Of a stretch of DNA of 64,000 bases, positions 39,330 through 48,486 are shown one piece after another. The notes beneath the pieces are model-generated. The model made no database searches. It worked only from the letters and a program-made list of their open reading frames with translations, and was not told where the DNA came from. Numbering within the stretch: the stretch's first letter is position 1; each line of letters starts with the position of its first letter. The stretch is taken from NCBI GenBank assembly GCA_016234805.1, contig JACRNU010000055.1:38961-102960 (forward strand), read 5' to 3'. The position numbers and the translations under genes are program-made. This DNA comes from Elusimicrobiota bacterium (lineage in GTDB: Bacteria; Elusimicrobiota; Elusimicrobia; UBA1565; UBA9628).

Positions 39330-40778
39330 ATGACCCAAAAGAAACAGGTGGCGGGGATTTTCGTGGTCGCGGTGTCGGTGGAGGCTTTGATCATGATCCT
39401 GCTGCACCGGGTCAGCCTCACCCACTTCCAGGAAAGCTTGCTCGATTCCCTCCTGCTCGGTTCCGTGCTGGCGGCCTACATGATCTTCCAGATCGCCCGG
39501 GAATCGGCCGGCCGGGAGAAGGCCGAGCTGGATCTCGCCGGCGCGGAGTCCAGGTTCCAGGGCCTGGTCGAGCAGTCCCTGGTCGGCATCTGCATCGTGC
39601 AGGACGGACGCATCGCCTACACGAACCCCCAGTTCGGCCGGATATTCACCTGCTCGCCGGCAGAGGCCGTCTCCAGGGAGGTCCTTGACTTCGTGGTCCC
39701 TGAGGACCGGGCGCTGGTGGCAGAGCAGATCCGCCGCAGGCTGACCGGAGAGGCCAAGACCGTGCACTACGAGTTCCGCGGACTGCGCAAGGACGGCTCG
39801 ACCGTCGCAATCGAGCTCTTCGGCTCGGTGACGCTGCACGGCGGCCGGCCCGCGGTCATCGGGTCTTTGCTCGACATCTCCGCGCGGGTCTCTGCGGAGA
39901 AAGAGAGCGCCAGGGACGCGGACATCCAGGCCAGCCTCAACTCCCTGCTCTCGGTCTCGCTCTCGGAAGGCGGTCTGCCCGAGGTCCTAGAGAGAGCGCT
40001 GACCCTCCTGCTGTCCATGCCCTGGCTCTCGCTCGAATCAAAGGGCGCGATCCTCCTGGCCGACGAGGACGGCAAGTCCCTGAGGATGACCGCGCAGATG
40101 GGCCTGTCGGAGTTCGTGCGAAGCAGCTGCGCCAAGGTCCCGTTCGGAGAGTGCCTCTGCGGCAAAGCGGCCCAGACGGGCCGGACGGTGTACAGCTCCC
40201 ACCTCGTTGCCGAGCACTCGGTCAGCTACCCAGGCATGTCCGACCACGGCCATTACTGCGTCCCCATCAAGCTGCGCGGCAAGGTATTGGGCGTCATCAA
40301 CCTTTATCTTGCGCCAGGCCATATAGAGAACGCCAAGGAGACGTCCTTCCTCGAGGCGGCAGGGCAGGTCATCGCAAGCCTCATCGAGCATCAAAAGCTC
40401 GACGCGAGCCTCCAGCAGTCGCAGAAGATGGAGGCGGTCGGCAAGCTCGCGGGCGGAGTGGCCCACGACTTCAACAACCTGCTGACCTCCATCCTGGGCT
40501 ACTCCGGATTCCTCATCGACTCGCTCACCGAGGGCGACACACGGCGCGAGGACGCCCTGGAGATCAAGAAGACCGCCGAGCGGGCGGCTGACCTGACCCG
40601 GCAGCTGCTGGCGTTCAGCCGGCGCCAGCCCCTCCTCCTGGCGGACGTCGACCTTAACGCCGTGGTGGAGGACTCCTTGAAGCTTCTGCGAAGGCTCCTC
40701 GGGGAGGCGGTCGAGGTCCGCAGCATCCCGTGCCAGGGCCGGCCGGTCGCCCGGGTCGACCAGGGCCAGATGCTGTAA
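39330..40778 (+). CDS. Hybrid sensor kinase, N-terminal part (PAS-GAF-HisKA), ends at in-frame TAA
   Basis: 482 residues before a TAA at 40776. Two membrane segments (about 5-25 and 35-55), a PAS domain (about 75-190; [20 protein letters not shown]), a GAF domain (about 205-360; [12 protein letters not shown]...[19 protein letters not shown]), and HisKA with [16 protein letters not shown]. The frame stops at DQGQML, exactly where the N-box should continue (VLMNLAVNARDAMPGGG), and the same frame goes on without interruption afterwards. The missing codon is probably Gln (CAA to TAA). The kinase cannot phosphorylate itself without the following piece. Confidence 0.85.
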   Translation: MTQKKQVAGIFVVAVSVEALIMILLHRVSLTHFQESLLDSLLLGSVLAAYMIFQIARESAGREKAELDLAGAESRFQGLVEQSLVGICIVQDGRIAYTNPQFGRIFTCSPAEAVSREVLDFVVPEDRALVAEQIRRRLTGEAKTVHYEFRGLRKDGSTVAIELFGSVTLHGGRPAVIGSLLDISARVSAEKESARDADIQASLNSLLSVSLSEGGLPEVLERALTLLLSMPWLSLESKGAILLADEDGKSLRMTAQMGLSEFVRSSCAKVPFGECLCGKAAQTGRTVYSSHLVAEHSVSYPGMSDHGHYCVPIKLRGKVLGVINLYLAPGHIENAKETSFLEAAGQVIASLIEHQKLDASLQQSQKMEAVGKLAGGVAHDFNNLLTSILGYSGFLIDSLTEGDTRREDALEIKKTAERAADLTRQLLAFSRRQPLLLADVDLNAVVEDSLKLLRRLLGEAVEVRSIPCQGRPVARVDQGQML

Positions 40779-41546
40779 GTGCTCATGAATCTGGCTGTCA
40801 ACGCCCGAGACGCCATGCCCGGAGGCGGGAAGCTGACCATCGCGACCGGGACCCTCTCCGCCGATCAGGCCTTGGACCTCGCGCCCGCGGCCAAGCCGGT
40901 CCGGCACGCTTTCCTGTCGGTGGCCGACACCGGGACCGGGATGGACGAGGAGACCCGGTCCCGCGTCTTCGAGCCATTCTTTACGACCAAGGAGCAGGGT
41001 AAGGGCACGGGCCTGGGGCTTGCCGTGGTCTTCGGCATCGTCAAGCAGAGCGGCGGCGAGATCCACATCCGGACCTCCCTGGGCAGCGGCACGACCTTCA
41101 CGGTCCTGCTGCCGTCCATCGAGGAGCGTCCACCGGATCAGTCGCCGGAGGAACCCGCCGAGGCGGCCTTGGCCGGAAGCGAGACGGTCCTGCTGGTCGA
41201 AGACGAGCCGCCCGTCTTACGGGTCACCGCGAGGATGCTCCGGGAGAACGGCTACGAGGTGCTGGAAGCCTCGCACCCGGAGCAGGCCCTCGAGCTCGCC
41301 CGCCTGCATCCCGGGCGGATCGACCTGGTGCTCACCGACGTCGTGATGCCCGGCATGGCCGGGCCCGCCCTCTCACGCCTGCTTGCGCCCCTGCGTCCGT
41401 CCGCGAAGGTCTTGTTCATGACCGGCTATGTCGACCCCGCGCTCGCCGAGGACCCGCTCCTGTCGCGAGGCTCCCCTCTTCTGCGCAAGCCCCTGACGAA
41501 TCGGTCTTTGCTCCAGGCCGTCCGCCGGCGCCTTGACGCTCCTTGA
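40779..41546 (+). CDS. Hybrid sensor kinase, C-terminal part (HATPase-receiver)
   Basis: 255 residues in the same frame as the preceding part, beginning with a GTG directly after the TAA. N-box VLMNLAVNARDAMPGGG, G1 DTGTGMDEET, F-box FEPFFTTKEQGKGTGLGL and G2 follow, then a receiver (about 140-255): VLLVEDEPPVL, Asp in LVLTDVVMPGM, Lys of LLRKPL. It could be made by re-initiation at GTG or ATG 40785, giving a two-chain kinase, or the gene may simply carry a nonsense mutation. The complete enzyme would be 738 residues. Confidence 0.85.
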   Translation: MLMNLAVNARDAMPGGGKLTIATGTLSADQALDLAPAAKPVRHAFLSVADTGTGMDEETRSRVFEPFFTTKEQGKGTGLGLAVVFGIVKQSGGEIHIRTSLGSGTTFTVLLPSIEERPPDQSPEEPAEAALAGSETVLLVEDEPPVLRVTARMLRENGYEVLEASHPEQALELARLHPGRIDLVLTDVVMPGMAGPALSRLLAPLRPSAKVLFMTGYVDPALAEDPLLSRGSPLLRKPLTNRSLLQAVRRRLDAP

Positions 41547-41562
41547 GCCGCGGCCAAGGCCC

Positions 41563-41627
41563 GGCAGGCTCTCCTCCACGGCAGGGTCCCACGCGCAAGT
41601 AGGCCCATTTCCAGGCAAGAGCCTGCC
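41563..41627 (+). terminator. Possible terminator after the sensor kinase
   Basis: 10-bp inverted repeat GGCAGGCTCT (41563-41572) / AGAGCCTGCC (41618-41627) with a 45-base loop, followed by CTTTCGCTCT. Moderate support only because the loop is long. Confidence 0.35.
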
Positions 41628-41661
41628 CTTTCGCTCTATACGGCCGTAGACCTCCCGGTGC

Positions 41662-41667
41662 TATCAT
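41662..41667 (+). promoter_or_regulatory. -10 box (TATCAT), leaderless
   Basis: TATCAT is followed by 6 bases and the ATG at 41674, with no ribosome-binding site. Confidence 0.45.
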
Positions 41668-41673
41668 GGATGC

Positions 41674-43161
41674 ATGAGCATTCCCAAGGCCTGCGTTTCG
41701 TCCATGACGCTGCGCACCACTCTTTCACTCGCGTTCGCCCTTTTGTCATCCGGCTTCGCGTCCCATGAAGCCGCGGCCCAGACCGTGGCCATGCCTGTGG
41801 TCAACTCAGGCGGGATGCCCGTGACCGGGAGCGCGGCAGGGGCTGCCCGCTCCTACCGCCTTGGAACGCAGGGGTCCGAGCCTGTCCTGACCTTGAGCCC
41901 ATCCCTCATCCCTGGGCTCATGGCAGTGCCAGCCCCTGCCATCTCGCAGGGCGTGCGGATTCAAGCATCCCCGGCCGAGATCGGCGCGCTCTCGCCCCTT
42001 GCCGCCGCGCCTGAAGCTGTTATCCCCGGATCCGCGAAGACGCTCAAGATCGCCGTCCCTGGCCCGCAGGCTCTCCCTGGAATCGTCAAAGCCGCGCCTC
42101 AGACCGAGGCCAACGGCCAAGCAGGCTCCCTGAACATGTTGATGGAATCCTCCCCGGCCCGGCCGGACAAAAAGGCGGCGGTCGAGACCTCAAGGTTGGA
42201 CCTTGAGCGCCTCTTCGACGGCAAGACCCGCGGCCGCTCCATGGACGAGAGCCCTGTCTCCTCGGTGCGGATGGCCGGGCCTGGCCTCATGAGCCCTGCG
42301 CCTGAGTTGGGCAAGCCGACCGTGGAGGGCTCCCCCGACGCCATGCCCACGACGCCCGCTCCCGCCAAACCGGCTAAACCTGCCAAGCCGGCCAAACCCG
42401 CCAACCCGGCATCCCTTTCCAACGCGGTCATCGCGATCCTGGCCGCGGCAATCATCATCGCTGTGCCCATCCTGGCCTCGGCTCTGGGCGCTTCCATGTC
42501 CACCCTTGCCATGGTCCAGCCTATCGCGACCATGTTCACTACAGTGGCCGGCGCGGTTTACGGCTTGGTGACGAGCCTCCGGAAAGAAGGCAGCCCGCCG
42601 ACCGCGGGCGAGATCCTGAGCTCGGTCGTGCGCTACGGCATCCTGGGTGGCGCGGGCATGTACCTGCTCCTGGACCTCTCGCAGGTGGTGCTGTTGGGCA
42701 AGGTCGCGTCCAGCATCAGCCCTCTTCCCACTGCCCTGGCCACGGCCACGCTCGGCCAGGCCGCCTTCCAGGGCAAGTTCGCGGATGCCGAGACCTCCTC
42801 CGCGGACCGGATCATGTCCGTGTTCCCTGCCGTTGCAGCGGCCCTTGGCTTGGCCATCACTGCCAAGCTCCCCGCGGTCCTGATGATGACCCTGGCCGTC
42901 AATGCCATGGCCGTGACCGGCCTGGCCGCGGCGCTCTTCGCTGCCCTCTACAGGCCAGGCGTGTCGCAGGCCAAAGGCCCGGCTTCCATGGCGCGAGGAT
43001 TCGTGCTGCAGGCCTTGATGAGCGGCCTAGCCCTGGCAGTGGCCAACCCTTTCCTGTCAGCCGCGTTCCTCGCGCTCGGGGCCTGGGGGTTCTTGGAAGT
43101 GCTCTACACATCGGCGCGGGAGCTCTACTCGCGCCTGTCCGCTTCCCTGCGGGTCTTCTAA
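41674..43161 (+). CDS. Proline/alanine-rich exported protein with C-terminal membrane domain, unknown
   Basis: 495 residues. A signal-like segment (LRTTLSLAFALLSSGFASHEAAA, given here only as its hydrophobic core) spans about 11-35. Residues 36-225 are low-complexity, rich in Ala, Pro, Gly and Ser. Residues about 226-245 are five PAK/PAN repeats. The last 250 residues hold six or so hydrophobic helices (SLSNAVIAILAAAIIIAVPI, SVVRYGILGGAGMYLLLDL, VMMTLAVNAMAVTGLAAALF and others). It resembles an envelope protein with a long periplasmic linker. No family recognised and no catalytic motif seen. Preceded by a leaderless promoter. Confidence 0.6.
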   Translation: MSIPKACVSSMTLRTTLSLAFALLSSGFASHEAAAQTVAMPVVNSGGMPVTGSAAGAARSYRLGTQGSEPVLTLSPSLIPGLMAVPAPAISQGVRIQASPAEIGALSPLAAAPEAVIPGSAKTLKIAVPGPQALPGIVKAAPQTEANGQAGSLNMLMESSPARPDKKAAVETSRLDLERLFDGKTRGRSMDESPVSSVRMAGPGLMSPAPELGKPTVEGSPDAMPTTPAPAKPAKPAKPAKPANPASLSNAVIAILAAAIIIAVPILASALGASMSTLAMVQPIATMFTTVAGAVYGLVTSLRKEGSPPTAGEILSSVVRYGILGGAGMYLLLDLSQVVLLGKVASSISPLPTALATATLGQAAFQGKFADAETSSADRIMSVFPAVAAALGLAITAKLPAVLMMTLAVNAMAVTGLAAALFAALYRPGVSQAKGPASMARGFVLQALMSGLALAVANPFLSAAFLALGAWGFLEVLYTSARELYSRLSASLRVF

Positions 43162-43197
43162 CACGACATCCTTGGTTTCCCTCAGAAGAACCGTCGT

Positions 43198-43375
43198 CCT
43201 ATGGAGCTGAATTTTACCGGGACAGGAACTGAAGGAGTTCCTCCCCATAGGGGCCTGCATCCAAAGTCCGCCAGCCAGCGGCTTGCGCGTTCAGCGCAGC
43301 CTTCTAAGTGGAGCGCGATTGCGTTTCCATGCATTTCACCTTCGCTGGGAAATGTGGAATTCATGGAAACGCAAT
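43198..43375. repeat. Highly structured intergenic element (three hairpins)
   Basis: Hairpin 1: CCTATGG (43198-43204) with CCATAGG (43245-43251), enclosing GGAACT/AGTTCC. Hairpin 2: GGCTTGCGC/GCGCAGCC near 43280-43301 with a one-base bulge. Hairpin 3: ATTGCGTTTCCATG (43318-43331) pairs perfectly with CATGGAAACGCAAT (43362-43375) and encloses CATTTC/GAAATG. It lies between two convergent genes in a 265-base gene-free stretch and is less GC-rich than its flanks. A non-coding RNA, a double terminator or a MITE-like element would all fit. Confidence 0.7.
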
Positions 43376-43426
43376 TCCTGCATTCCGCCTAGCAGAGCGT
43401 GCGGAAAATCCCGGACCTGCGGAGCG

Positions 43427-43744
43427 TCAGGAAGGCTCCAGCAGGACCCACATGGTCCCGCCGCACACGTCGCTGTCGTCGCCTTCCTTGGTGAGGGTCA
43501 GGTCCACTTCCAGGAGCTCGGGGGCTTCGGTGGCGACCATGCAGCGCATGGCAGCGCTGCGCACCCGGCCCTCGCCGCAACCGCCGCCCACGGTACCGAG
43601 GATGTCCCCGTCCACGGTCACGACCATCTTGGCCCCTGCGTCCCGCGGGGTCGAGCCTGCGGTCTTGACCACCGTGGCCAGGCACGCGCGGGCTCCCTTG
43701 GCACGGATCTCGTCGAGCCGGCGCAGAAGCTCCAGGTCGGTCAT
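43427..43744 (-). CDS. XdhC/CoxI-family protein, N-terminal-type domain
   Basis: 105 residues from the ATG at 43744. XdhC_CoxI domain: ACLATVVKTAGSTPRDAGAK with the conserved Gly-Ser-x-Pro block, MVVTVDGDILGTVGGGCGEG with the GGGCxE signature, then VCGGTMWVLLEP. In full XdhC proteins this region sits ahead of the Rossmann domain; here it is a separate gene whose start overlaps the stop of the Rossmann-domain gene. XdhC binds and protects sulfurated molybdenum cofactor for insertion into xanthine-dehydrogenase-type enzymes. Confidence 0.85.
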   Translation of the reverse strand: MTDLELLRRLDEIRAKGARACLATVVKTAGSTPRDAGAKMVVTVDGDILGTVGGGCGEGRVRSAAMRCMVATEAPELLEVDLTLTKEGDDSDVCGGTMWVLLEPS

Positions 43745-44511
43745 GAGGCGCCCCACCCTGGTTTGCGCAGCTCCCGAGTCTGGACGCGGCCAAGACGGCG
43801 GACAGAGACCAGCTCGGCCGCGATGCAGAGCGCGATCTCCTCAGGGGACTCGGCTCCGATGGCCAGGCCGATGGGAGAGAAAAGGCGGTCATCAAGCATC
43901 TCCCTGGAGAAACCTTCTTTCACCAGGCAGTTCTTCACCACCCCGATGCGGGCCCGGCTGCCGATAAGGCCCACATAGTCGGTCTCCCACTTCATGATCT
44001 CGCGCAGGCAGTCGAGGTCGTGGCTGTGCCCGCGGGTGATGACCACGCAGTAGCGGAGCGGCCCGAGATCCGTGCGGCGCAGGGCGGCTCCGAACTCCTG
44101 AGCAAGGACCCGGCACCCAGGGAAGCGCGCATCGCTCGCGTACTCAGGCCGGTCGTCAAGCACGGTCGGGAAGAACCCGGCTTCGAGGCTGAACTTGGCC
44201 AAGGAGACCGCGATGTGGCCGGCCCCGCAGATGATGAGCCTCGCGGCCCCCACCCTGACCTCGAGGAAGACCTCCGCCCCGGGCTCAAGGTCGACGCACC
44301 CGGACTTGCCGCAAGCGAAGGCTTTCGCAACTAACGCGGCTAGGGGCTTCTCGCGGTCCGGAGGCAGGCCGAAGAGCTCCACTCTCCCATCCGGGAAGCA
44401 GACCGCCTTGGCCGCGAGCGGGACCGTGGCCGAGCCTGACCTGATGACCGTGGCGAGGCAGAAGTCCTCCCCCTTCTCGAGCAGGTCAGCGACCCGGCCG
44501 GTGGAGGTCAA
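43741..44511 (-). CDS. xdhC: XdhC-family protein with Rossmann domain
   Basis: 256 residues. An N-terminal CoxI-like part (FCLATVIRSGSATVPLAAKA, then GCVDLEPGAEVFLEV) is followed by the XdhC C-terminal Rossmann domain: LIICGAGHIAVSLAKF, TVLDDRPEYASDARFPG, VVITRGHSHDLDCL and DYVGLIGSRARIGVV, ending in an ESPEEIALCIAAELVSVRR helix. The GHSHD and GSR motifs are family hallmarks. Role: maturation of a molybdenum hydroxylase that is not encoded in this window. Four bases separate it from ssnA. Confidence 0.88.
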   Translation of the reverse strand: MTSTGRVADLLEKGEDFCLATVIRSGSATVPLAAKAVCFPDGRVELFGLPPDREKPLAALVAKAFACGKSGCVDLEPGAEVFLEVRVGAARLIICGAGHIAVSLAKFSLEAGFFPTVLDDRPEYASDARFPGCRVLAQEFGAALRRTDLGPLRYCVVITRGHSHDLDCLREIMKWETDYVGLIGSRARIGVVKNCLVKEGFSREMLDDRLFSPIGLAIGAESPEEIALCIAAELVSVRRLGRVQTRELRKPGWGAS

Positions 44512-44515
44512 CGGC

Positions 44516-45925
44516 CTAGAACCTCTGCCAGAGCTTCTTGGAAAGCTCCATGGACTTGGCCGCTATCGCGGCCTCGTCGAGGTCCAGGCAGAGCTTCTTG
44601 CCCTCCATGAGGACCCTTCCTGAGGCGATCGTGGAATCCACGAAGGACTGGGACAGGCCGAAGATCATGTGCCCGAGGACCGTGGTCTCGTCGAACTGGG
44701 TCGGCGGGTGGTAGTCCATGATCGCGAGGTCCGCCCCTGCGCCCTCTTCGATCACCCCGAGCTTCACGCCCCAGTGCCGGTTGGCGATCTTGGAGTTGTT
44801 GAACAGCAGGGTCGAGGCCGCTTCCATGAAGCCGCAGGAAGGGTTGTCCTTGGCGAGGTGCTGCGCCCACAGGGCCGCGCGGAGTTCCTCGAGCATGTTC
44901 ACGGTCATGGCGTCCGTGCCCAGGCCCACCAGGATGCCCTTGGCCTGCATCTTGATGATGTCCGCCACGCCGACCGCGTTGTTCATGTTGGACTGGGGGT
45001 TATGCGCCACCGCGGTGTCCGTGGACTTGAGCAGGTCCATCTCCTTGTCGGTCACGTGCACGCAATGGGCCGCGATGGACTTCGGGCCCAGGATGCCGAA
45101 CTTGTGGAGCCGCTCGACCACGCGCATGCCGAAGTTCTTCTCATTGAAGTCCTGGTCGGATTTGGCCTCCGCGGTGTGGACATGGAAGCCCGCTCCGAGG
45201 TCATGCCCGGCCCGGGCGGCCTTTTCCATGGTCTTATCGTTGATGGTGAAGGAGGCGTGCAGGCCGAAGAGGGCCTTGAGCTGCTCGTCCTTATCCTTCT
45301 GACAGCGCTTGATGAAGGCGATATTCTCGTCAATGCCGTCCTGCGCCACCTTCTCTCCGTCCCGGTCCGAGAGCTCGTAGCACAAAGACGCGCGCAGGCC
45401 CGTCTCCTTGACCGCCTTGGCGATGAGGTCCAGCGACCCGCGGGCAGCCATGGGGCTGGCGTGATGGTCGATGAGGGTGGTGGTGCCGCGCTTGATGGCG
45501 TCGATCAACGGCAGAAGGGCTGAATAGTAGCAATCATCGAGAGAAAGCTTCTTGTCCAGCCGCCACCACAGGTTCTCCAGGACCTCCTGGAAGTTGGCCG
45601 AGGACTTGGCCTTGCCGAGCCCCCGGACCATGGTGCTGTAAAAGTGCATGTGGCTGTTGATGAACCCGGGCAGGACGACCTTGCCGTCAGCCAGGAGGGT
45701 CTTGGAGTATTCCCCCTTGAACTCCGAGGTCTTGGCGATCTTCGAGATCTTCCCGTCCTCGCAGAGGATGGAGTGGCCCCGCAGGACCCGGCCCTTGTCC
45801 CCGAGCGTGACGATGATGCCGTCTTTCACCAGCAGGGAGGCCTTCAAGGAACGGTGAGCGTCCTTACCACAAGCCTCCCCCACGGGGAGGCGCGTAGTTG
45901 TCGGGGCAGATTTGGGATTTTTCAT
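44516..45925 (-). CDS. ssnA: SsnA-like amidohydrolase/aminohydrolase
   Basis: 469 residues, amidohydrolase superfamily. Metal-binding blocks: PGFINSHMHFYSTMVRGLG, GFHVHTAEAKSD, IAAHCVHVTDKEM and VGLGTDAMTVNMLEE. The length, the NSHMHFYS first motif and the LWWRLDKKLSLDDCYYSAL region fit SsnA, a guanine-deaminase-like protein found in selenium-dependent molybdenum hydroxylase and purine-degradation clusters. Expected to deaminate a purine or other heterocycle. Flanked by XdhC and a dihydropyrimidine-dehydrogenase-like gene on the same strand, gaps of 4 and 3 bases. AGGAGG precedes the ATG. Confidence 0.85.
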   Translation of the reverse strand: MKNPKSAPTTTRLPVGEACGKDAHRSLKASLLVKDGIIVTLGDKGRVLRGHSILCEDGKISKIAKTSEFKGEYSKTLLADGKVVLPGFINSHMHFYSTMVRGLGKAKSSANFQEVLENLWWRLDKKLSLDDCYYSALLPLIDAIKRGTTTLIDHHASPMAARGSLDLIAKAVKETGLRASLCYELSDRDGEKVAQDGIDENIAFIKRCQKDKDEQLKALFGLHASFTINDKTMEKAARAGHDLGAGFHVHTAEAKSDQDFNEKNFGMRVVERLHKFGILGPKSIAAHCVHVTDKEMDLLKSTDTAVAHNPQSNMNNAVGVADIIKMQAKGILVGLGTDAMTVNMLEELRAALWAQHLAKDNPSCGFMEAASTLLFNNSKIANRHWGVKLGVIEEGAGADLAIMDYHPPTQFDETTVLGHMIFGLSQSFVDSTIASGRVLMEGKKLCLDLDEAAIAAKSMELSKKLWQRF

Positions 45926-45928
45926 AGA

Positions 45929-48424
45929 CTAGGCCTCCTGAAGGAGCGCCAGCTCCTTCTTCGTTCGTTCGCGCATGAACAGCGCGCCGGAGAAGCACTT
46001 CTGGGAGCAGATGGAGCAGCCGATGCACCTGGACGGGTCGGTCTCCGGGACCTTGTCCTTATCGAGCTCGATGGCGAGGTACGGGCACCGGGTGCAGTTG
46101 CCGCAGTGCTGGCAGATTTCCGAGCGCACGTCGGATATCTTCTTGACAGCCGTGAGCTCCATGAACCCGGTGACGGGGTTCGGCAGGCTGCACCCGATGA
46201 GCTCATGGACGGACTTCATGCCCCGGGCTTCGAGCAGGTGGCTTAAGCCCGAGTGCAGGTCATCGGCCACGCCGTAGCCGTGCTTCATGACCACGGTGCA
46301 GAACTGCACGGTCCTGGCGCCCAGGGCCAGGAAGTCCGCGGCCGCCTTGTAGTCCATGGGCCCGCCGTTGCCTGAAACGGCCACGCCCATCTTGGAGACA
46401 TTGGCCAGGGTCAGGTTGCTGATGGGGATGACCCCTTCGCCGCTGAGGCCTATGACCACGCCCTCGTCCCAGGCCTTCTTGGCTCCGGGCCGGAACGACA
46501 GGGCCGGGAAGGTGTTGGCCAGGGTGACCCCGGCCTTCTTGCCGGGATGCCGCTCGAAGACATCCTTGATGGCCTTGATGATGGGGTAGATGGCCGTGAC
46601 AGCCGCGGTCAGCTTGAAGAGCTTCGGGACCTCCGGGTCGCCGGCCTGCATCACCCACTCGATGATCCGGGCCGTCAGCTCCGCGTCCTGGGACACGATG
46701 TCGCCCTTGGTGCCGTCTCCGCCCTGAGGGCAGGAAAGGCTGTACTCGATGCCCATGACCCCGCAGGACTCGAGCTTCCTGGTGTTGGCCTGCCACCCGG
46801 CCCGGTCATTCTCGTCATTGCCGGTCACCGGCCCGCCGGTCGAGGCCATGGTGAGCCGGTCCGGGTACTCGCGCCGCAGGCGCTCGACCTCGCGGCACAC
46901 TCGGTCCATGGGGTGGCCGGAGACATTGTCGCAGTTGCCGTAGGTGGACCGGGTGACCGCGAACATGTACTCTCCCGGGATGTGGATGGGCACGTTGTCG
47001 AAGGAGGTCTTCATGACCCCGCCGGCCCAACCCGCGTCATAGGCCTTCTTCATCTGCTCGTAGCCGTCGCTCGGCGGAGCCGCGGAGAGCAGGAACGGAG
47101 AGATGATCTCACGACCGAAGAATTCGGTCGTGAGGGGCACCGGCGTGAGGTTCCTTCCCGAAAGGACATGGAGGCTCTTTGTCTTTTTCTTCAGAGCCTC
47201 CACAGCCGGGCCGCCCAGGGCAGCGTGGACTTCCATGGCGATGTTCTTGCCCGCTGCCACAGCCTCCACCACGGTGGTGGGACCGTTCTCGAGGTCCCCG
47301 GCGTAGAACACGCCGTGTGCCTTGCCGGGCTTGACGCTGGCCCTCGCCCCGACGGCCATGATAACGACATCGAAACCCTTGCGGGTCTGCTTGGAGCCTT
47401 CGACGTCCTTCATGAGGCTCGGATGGAACTTCTTGTTCCTGGGGAGCTCGACCTTGCGGGTCTTGAGTCCCCGGACCTTCTTCCCCTTGGCCAGGATCGC
47501 GGTGACCCGCGTGCGTCCGGTCAGCTGGCTGCCGGACTTCATCAGGCCGTCGAGCTCCTTGGCGGTGAGCGGCATCTCGCTGAGCTTCTCCAGGGCGAAG
47601 AGCTCCACGCGGCCGGCCCCCCGCTCCACAGCGGTCTCGGCGCAGTCCGCGGCCACGGCGCCTCCGCCGATGATGGCCACGGCCTTGCCCTTCACCCGGT
47701 GGTCCCCGGGATTCCTGAGATACTCCTGCCAGTCCAGGGCCGCTTCCTCGCCCTTGATCGGGAGCCGGAAAGGAGCGTCAAGGCCTGTGGCGACCACCAC
47801 GGCGTCGAAGCCCTTCTTGAGGAGCTCCGCGGGCTCCTCCACCTTCTTGCCGCCGCGGACAGTGATGTCCCCGAGGTGCTTGGCGAATTCAAGGTCGGTC
47901 TTCAGCACGGCCTTCTCGAGCCTGGAATCCGGGATGAGGTCCGCCATGCCTCCGCCCCCGCGCTGGGCCTCGAAGACCGTCACCCCGTAGCCCAACTGGG
48001 CCAGGACTCCGGCAGCGCCATACCCGGCAGGACCGCCGCCCACCACCGCGACCTTCTTGCCCACGGGAGCGGAGGCCGAGAACTTCGGCATCACCCCGAG
48101 GTCCTTGGCCCTCTGGATGATGGTGGCCTGGACCATGGGGATGTCGACCGCATGGTCGAAGGTCCGGTGCACGCAGGCCTTCATGCAGTGCCGGTCCGGG
48201 CAGACCGCGCCGCAGACCCCGCCCAGGGGGTTGGAGCCCATGATGATGGCCGCGGAACGCTTGTAGTCGGATGGAGCGCCGCGCCTGACCGCCATGATGA
48301 AGTCAGCCGGGGAGCAGTCCGCGGGGCAGGCGGCCTTGCAGGGCTTCTCCGAGCAGTACTCGCACTTGTCGAGCTCGGCCCTGAGCTGGGCGTCCGTCAG
48401 AAAGAGGGGCTTCTCATTCTTCAT
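45929..48424 (-). CDS. Fused dihydropyrimidine-dehydrogenase-like flavo-iron-sulfur enzyme
   Basis: 831 residues from the ATG at 48424 (GAGGA upstream). Order as in mammalian DPYD: N-terminal 4Fe-4S Cys clusters (CEYCSEKPCKAACPADCS...CGAVCPDRHCMKACV), FAD fold (VAVVGGGPAGYGAAGVLAQL), NAD(P)H fold (VAIIGGGAVAADCAETA), then a dihydroorotate-dehydrogenase-like FMN barrel (FFGREIISPFLLSAAPPSDG...) and a C-terminal 2x4Fe-4S ferredoxin (CQHCGNCTRCPY, CIGCSICSQKC). By manual alignment the active-site Cys of DPYD (ACGQDPEL) is replaced: IVSQDAEL. It therefore may act on a different heterocycle or as an electron-transfer unit. Same operon as ssnA and xdhC. Confidence 0.82.
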   Translation of the reverse strand: MKNEKPLFLTDAQLRAELDKCEYCSEKPCKAACPADCSPADFIMAVRRGAPSDYKRSAAIIMGSNPLGGVCGAVCPDRHCMKACVHRTFDHAVDIPMVQATIIQRAKDLGVMPKFSASAPVGKKVAVVGGGPAGYGAAGVLAQLGYGVTVFEAQRGGGGMADLIPDSRLEKAVLKTDLEFAKHLGDITVRGGKKVEEPAELLKKGFDAVVVATGLDAPFRLPIKGEEAALDWQEYLRNPGDHRVKGKAVAIIGGGAVAADCAETAVERGAGRVELFALEKLSEMPLTAKELDGLMKSGSQLTGRTRVTAILAKGKKVRGLKTRKVELPRNKKFHPSLMKDVEGSKQTRKGFDVVIMAVGARASVKPGKAHGVFYAGDLENGPTTVVEAVAAGKNIAMEVHAALGGPAVEALKKKTKSLHVLSGRNLTPVPLTTEFFGREIISPFLLSAAPPSDGYEQMKKAYDAGWAGGVMKTSFDNVPIHIPGEYMFAVTRSTYGNCDNVSGHPMDRVCREVERLRREYPDRLTMASTGGPVTGNDENDRAGWQANTRKLESCGVMGIEYSLSCPQGGDGTKGDIVSQDAELTARIIEWVMQAGDPEVPKLFKLTAAVTAIYPIIKAIKDVFERHPGKKAGVTLANTFPALSFRPGAKKAWDEGVVIGLSGEGVIPISNLTLANVSKMGVAVSGNGGPMDYKAAADFLALGARTVQFCTVVMKHGYGVADDLHSGLSHLLEARGMKSVHELIGCSLPNPVTGFMELTAVKKISDVRSEICQHCGNCTRCPYLAIELDKDKVPETDPSRCIGCSICSQKCFSGALFMRERTKKELALLQEA

Positions 48425-48486
48425 CTTAAGGTCATCCTCGCGGTTGCGGCGTGTGATTTGAGGCGGCGTGCGCCGAGTATACCAAA

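Noticed and set aside
42361-42410. Short repeats that look like a small array.
   Set aside because: They encode PAK repeats inside a protein; there are no spacers, so it is not a CRISPR array.
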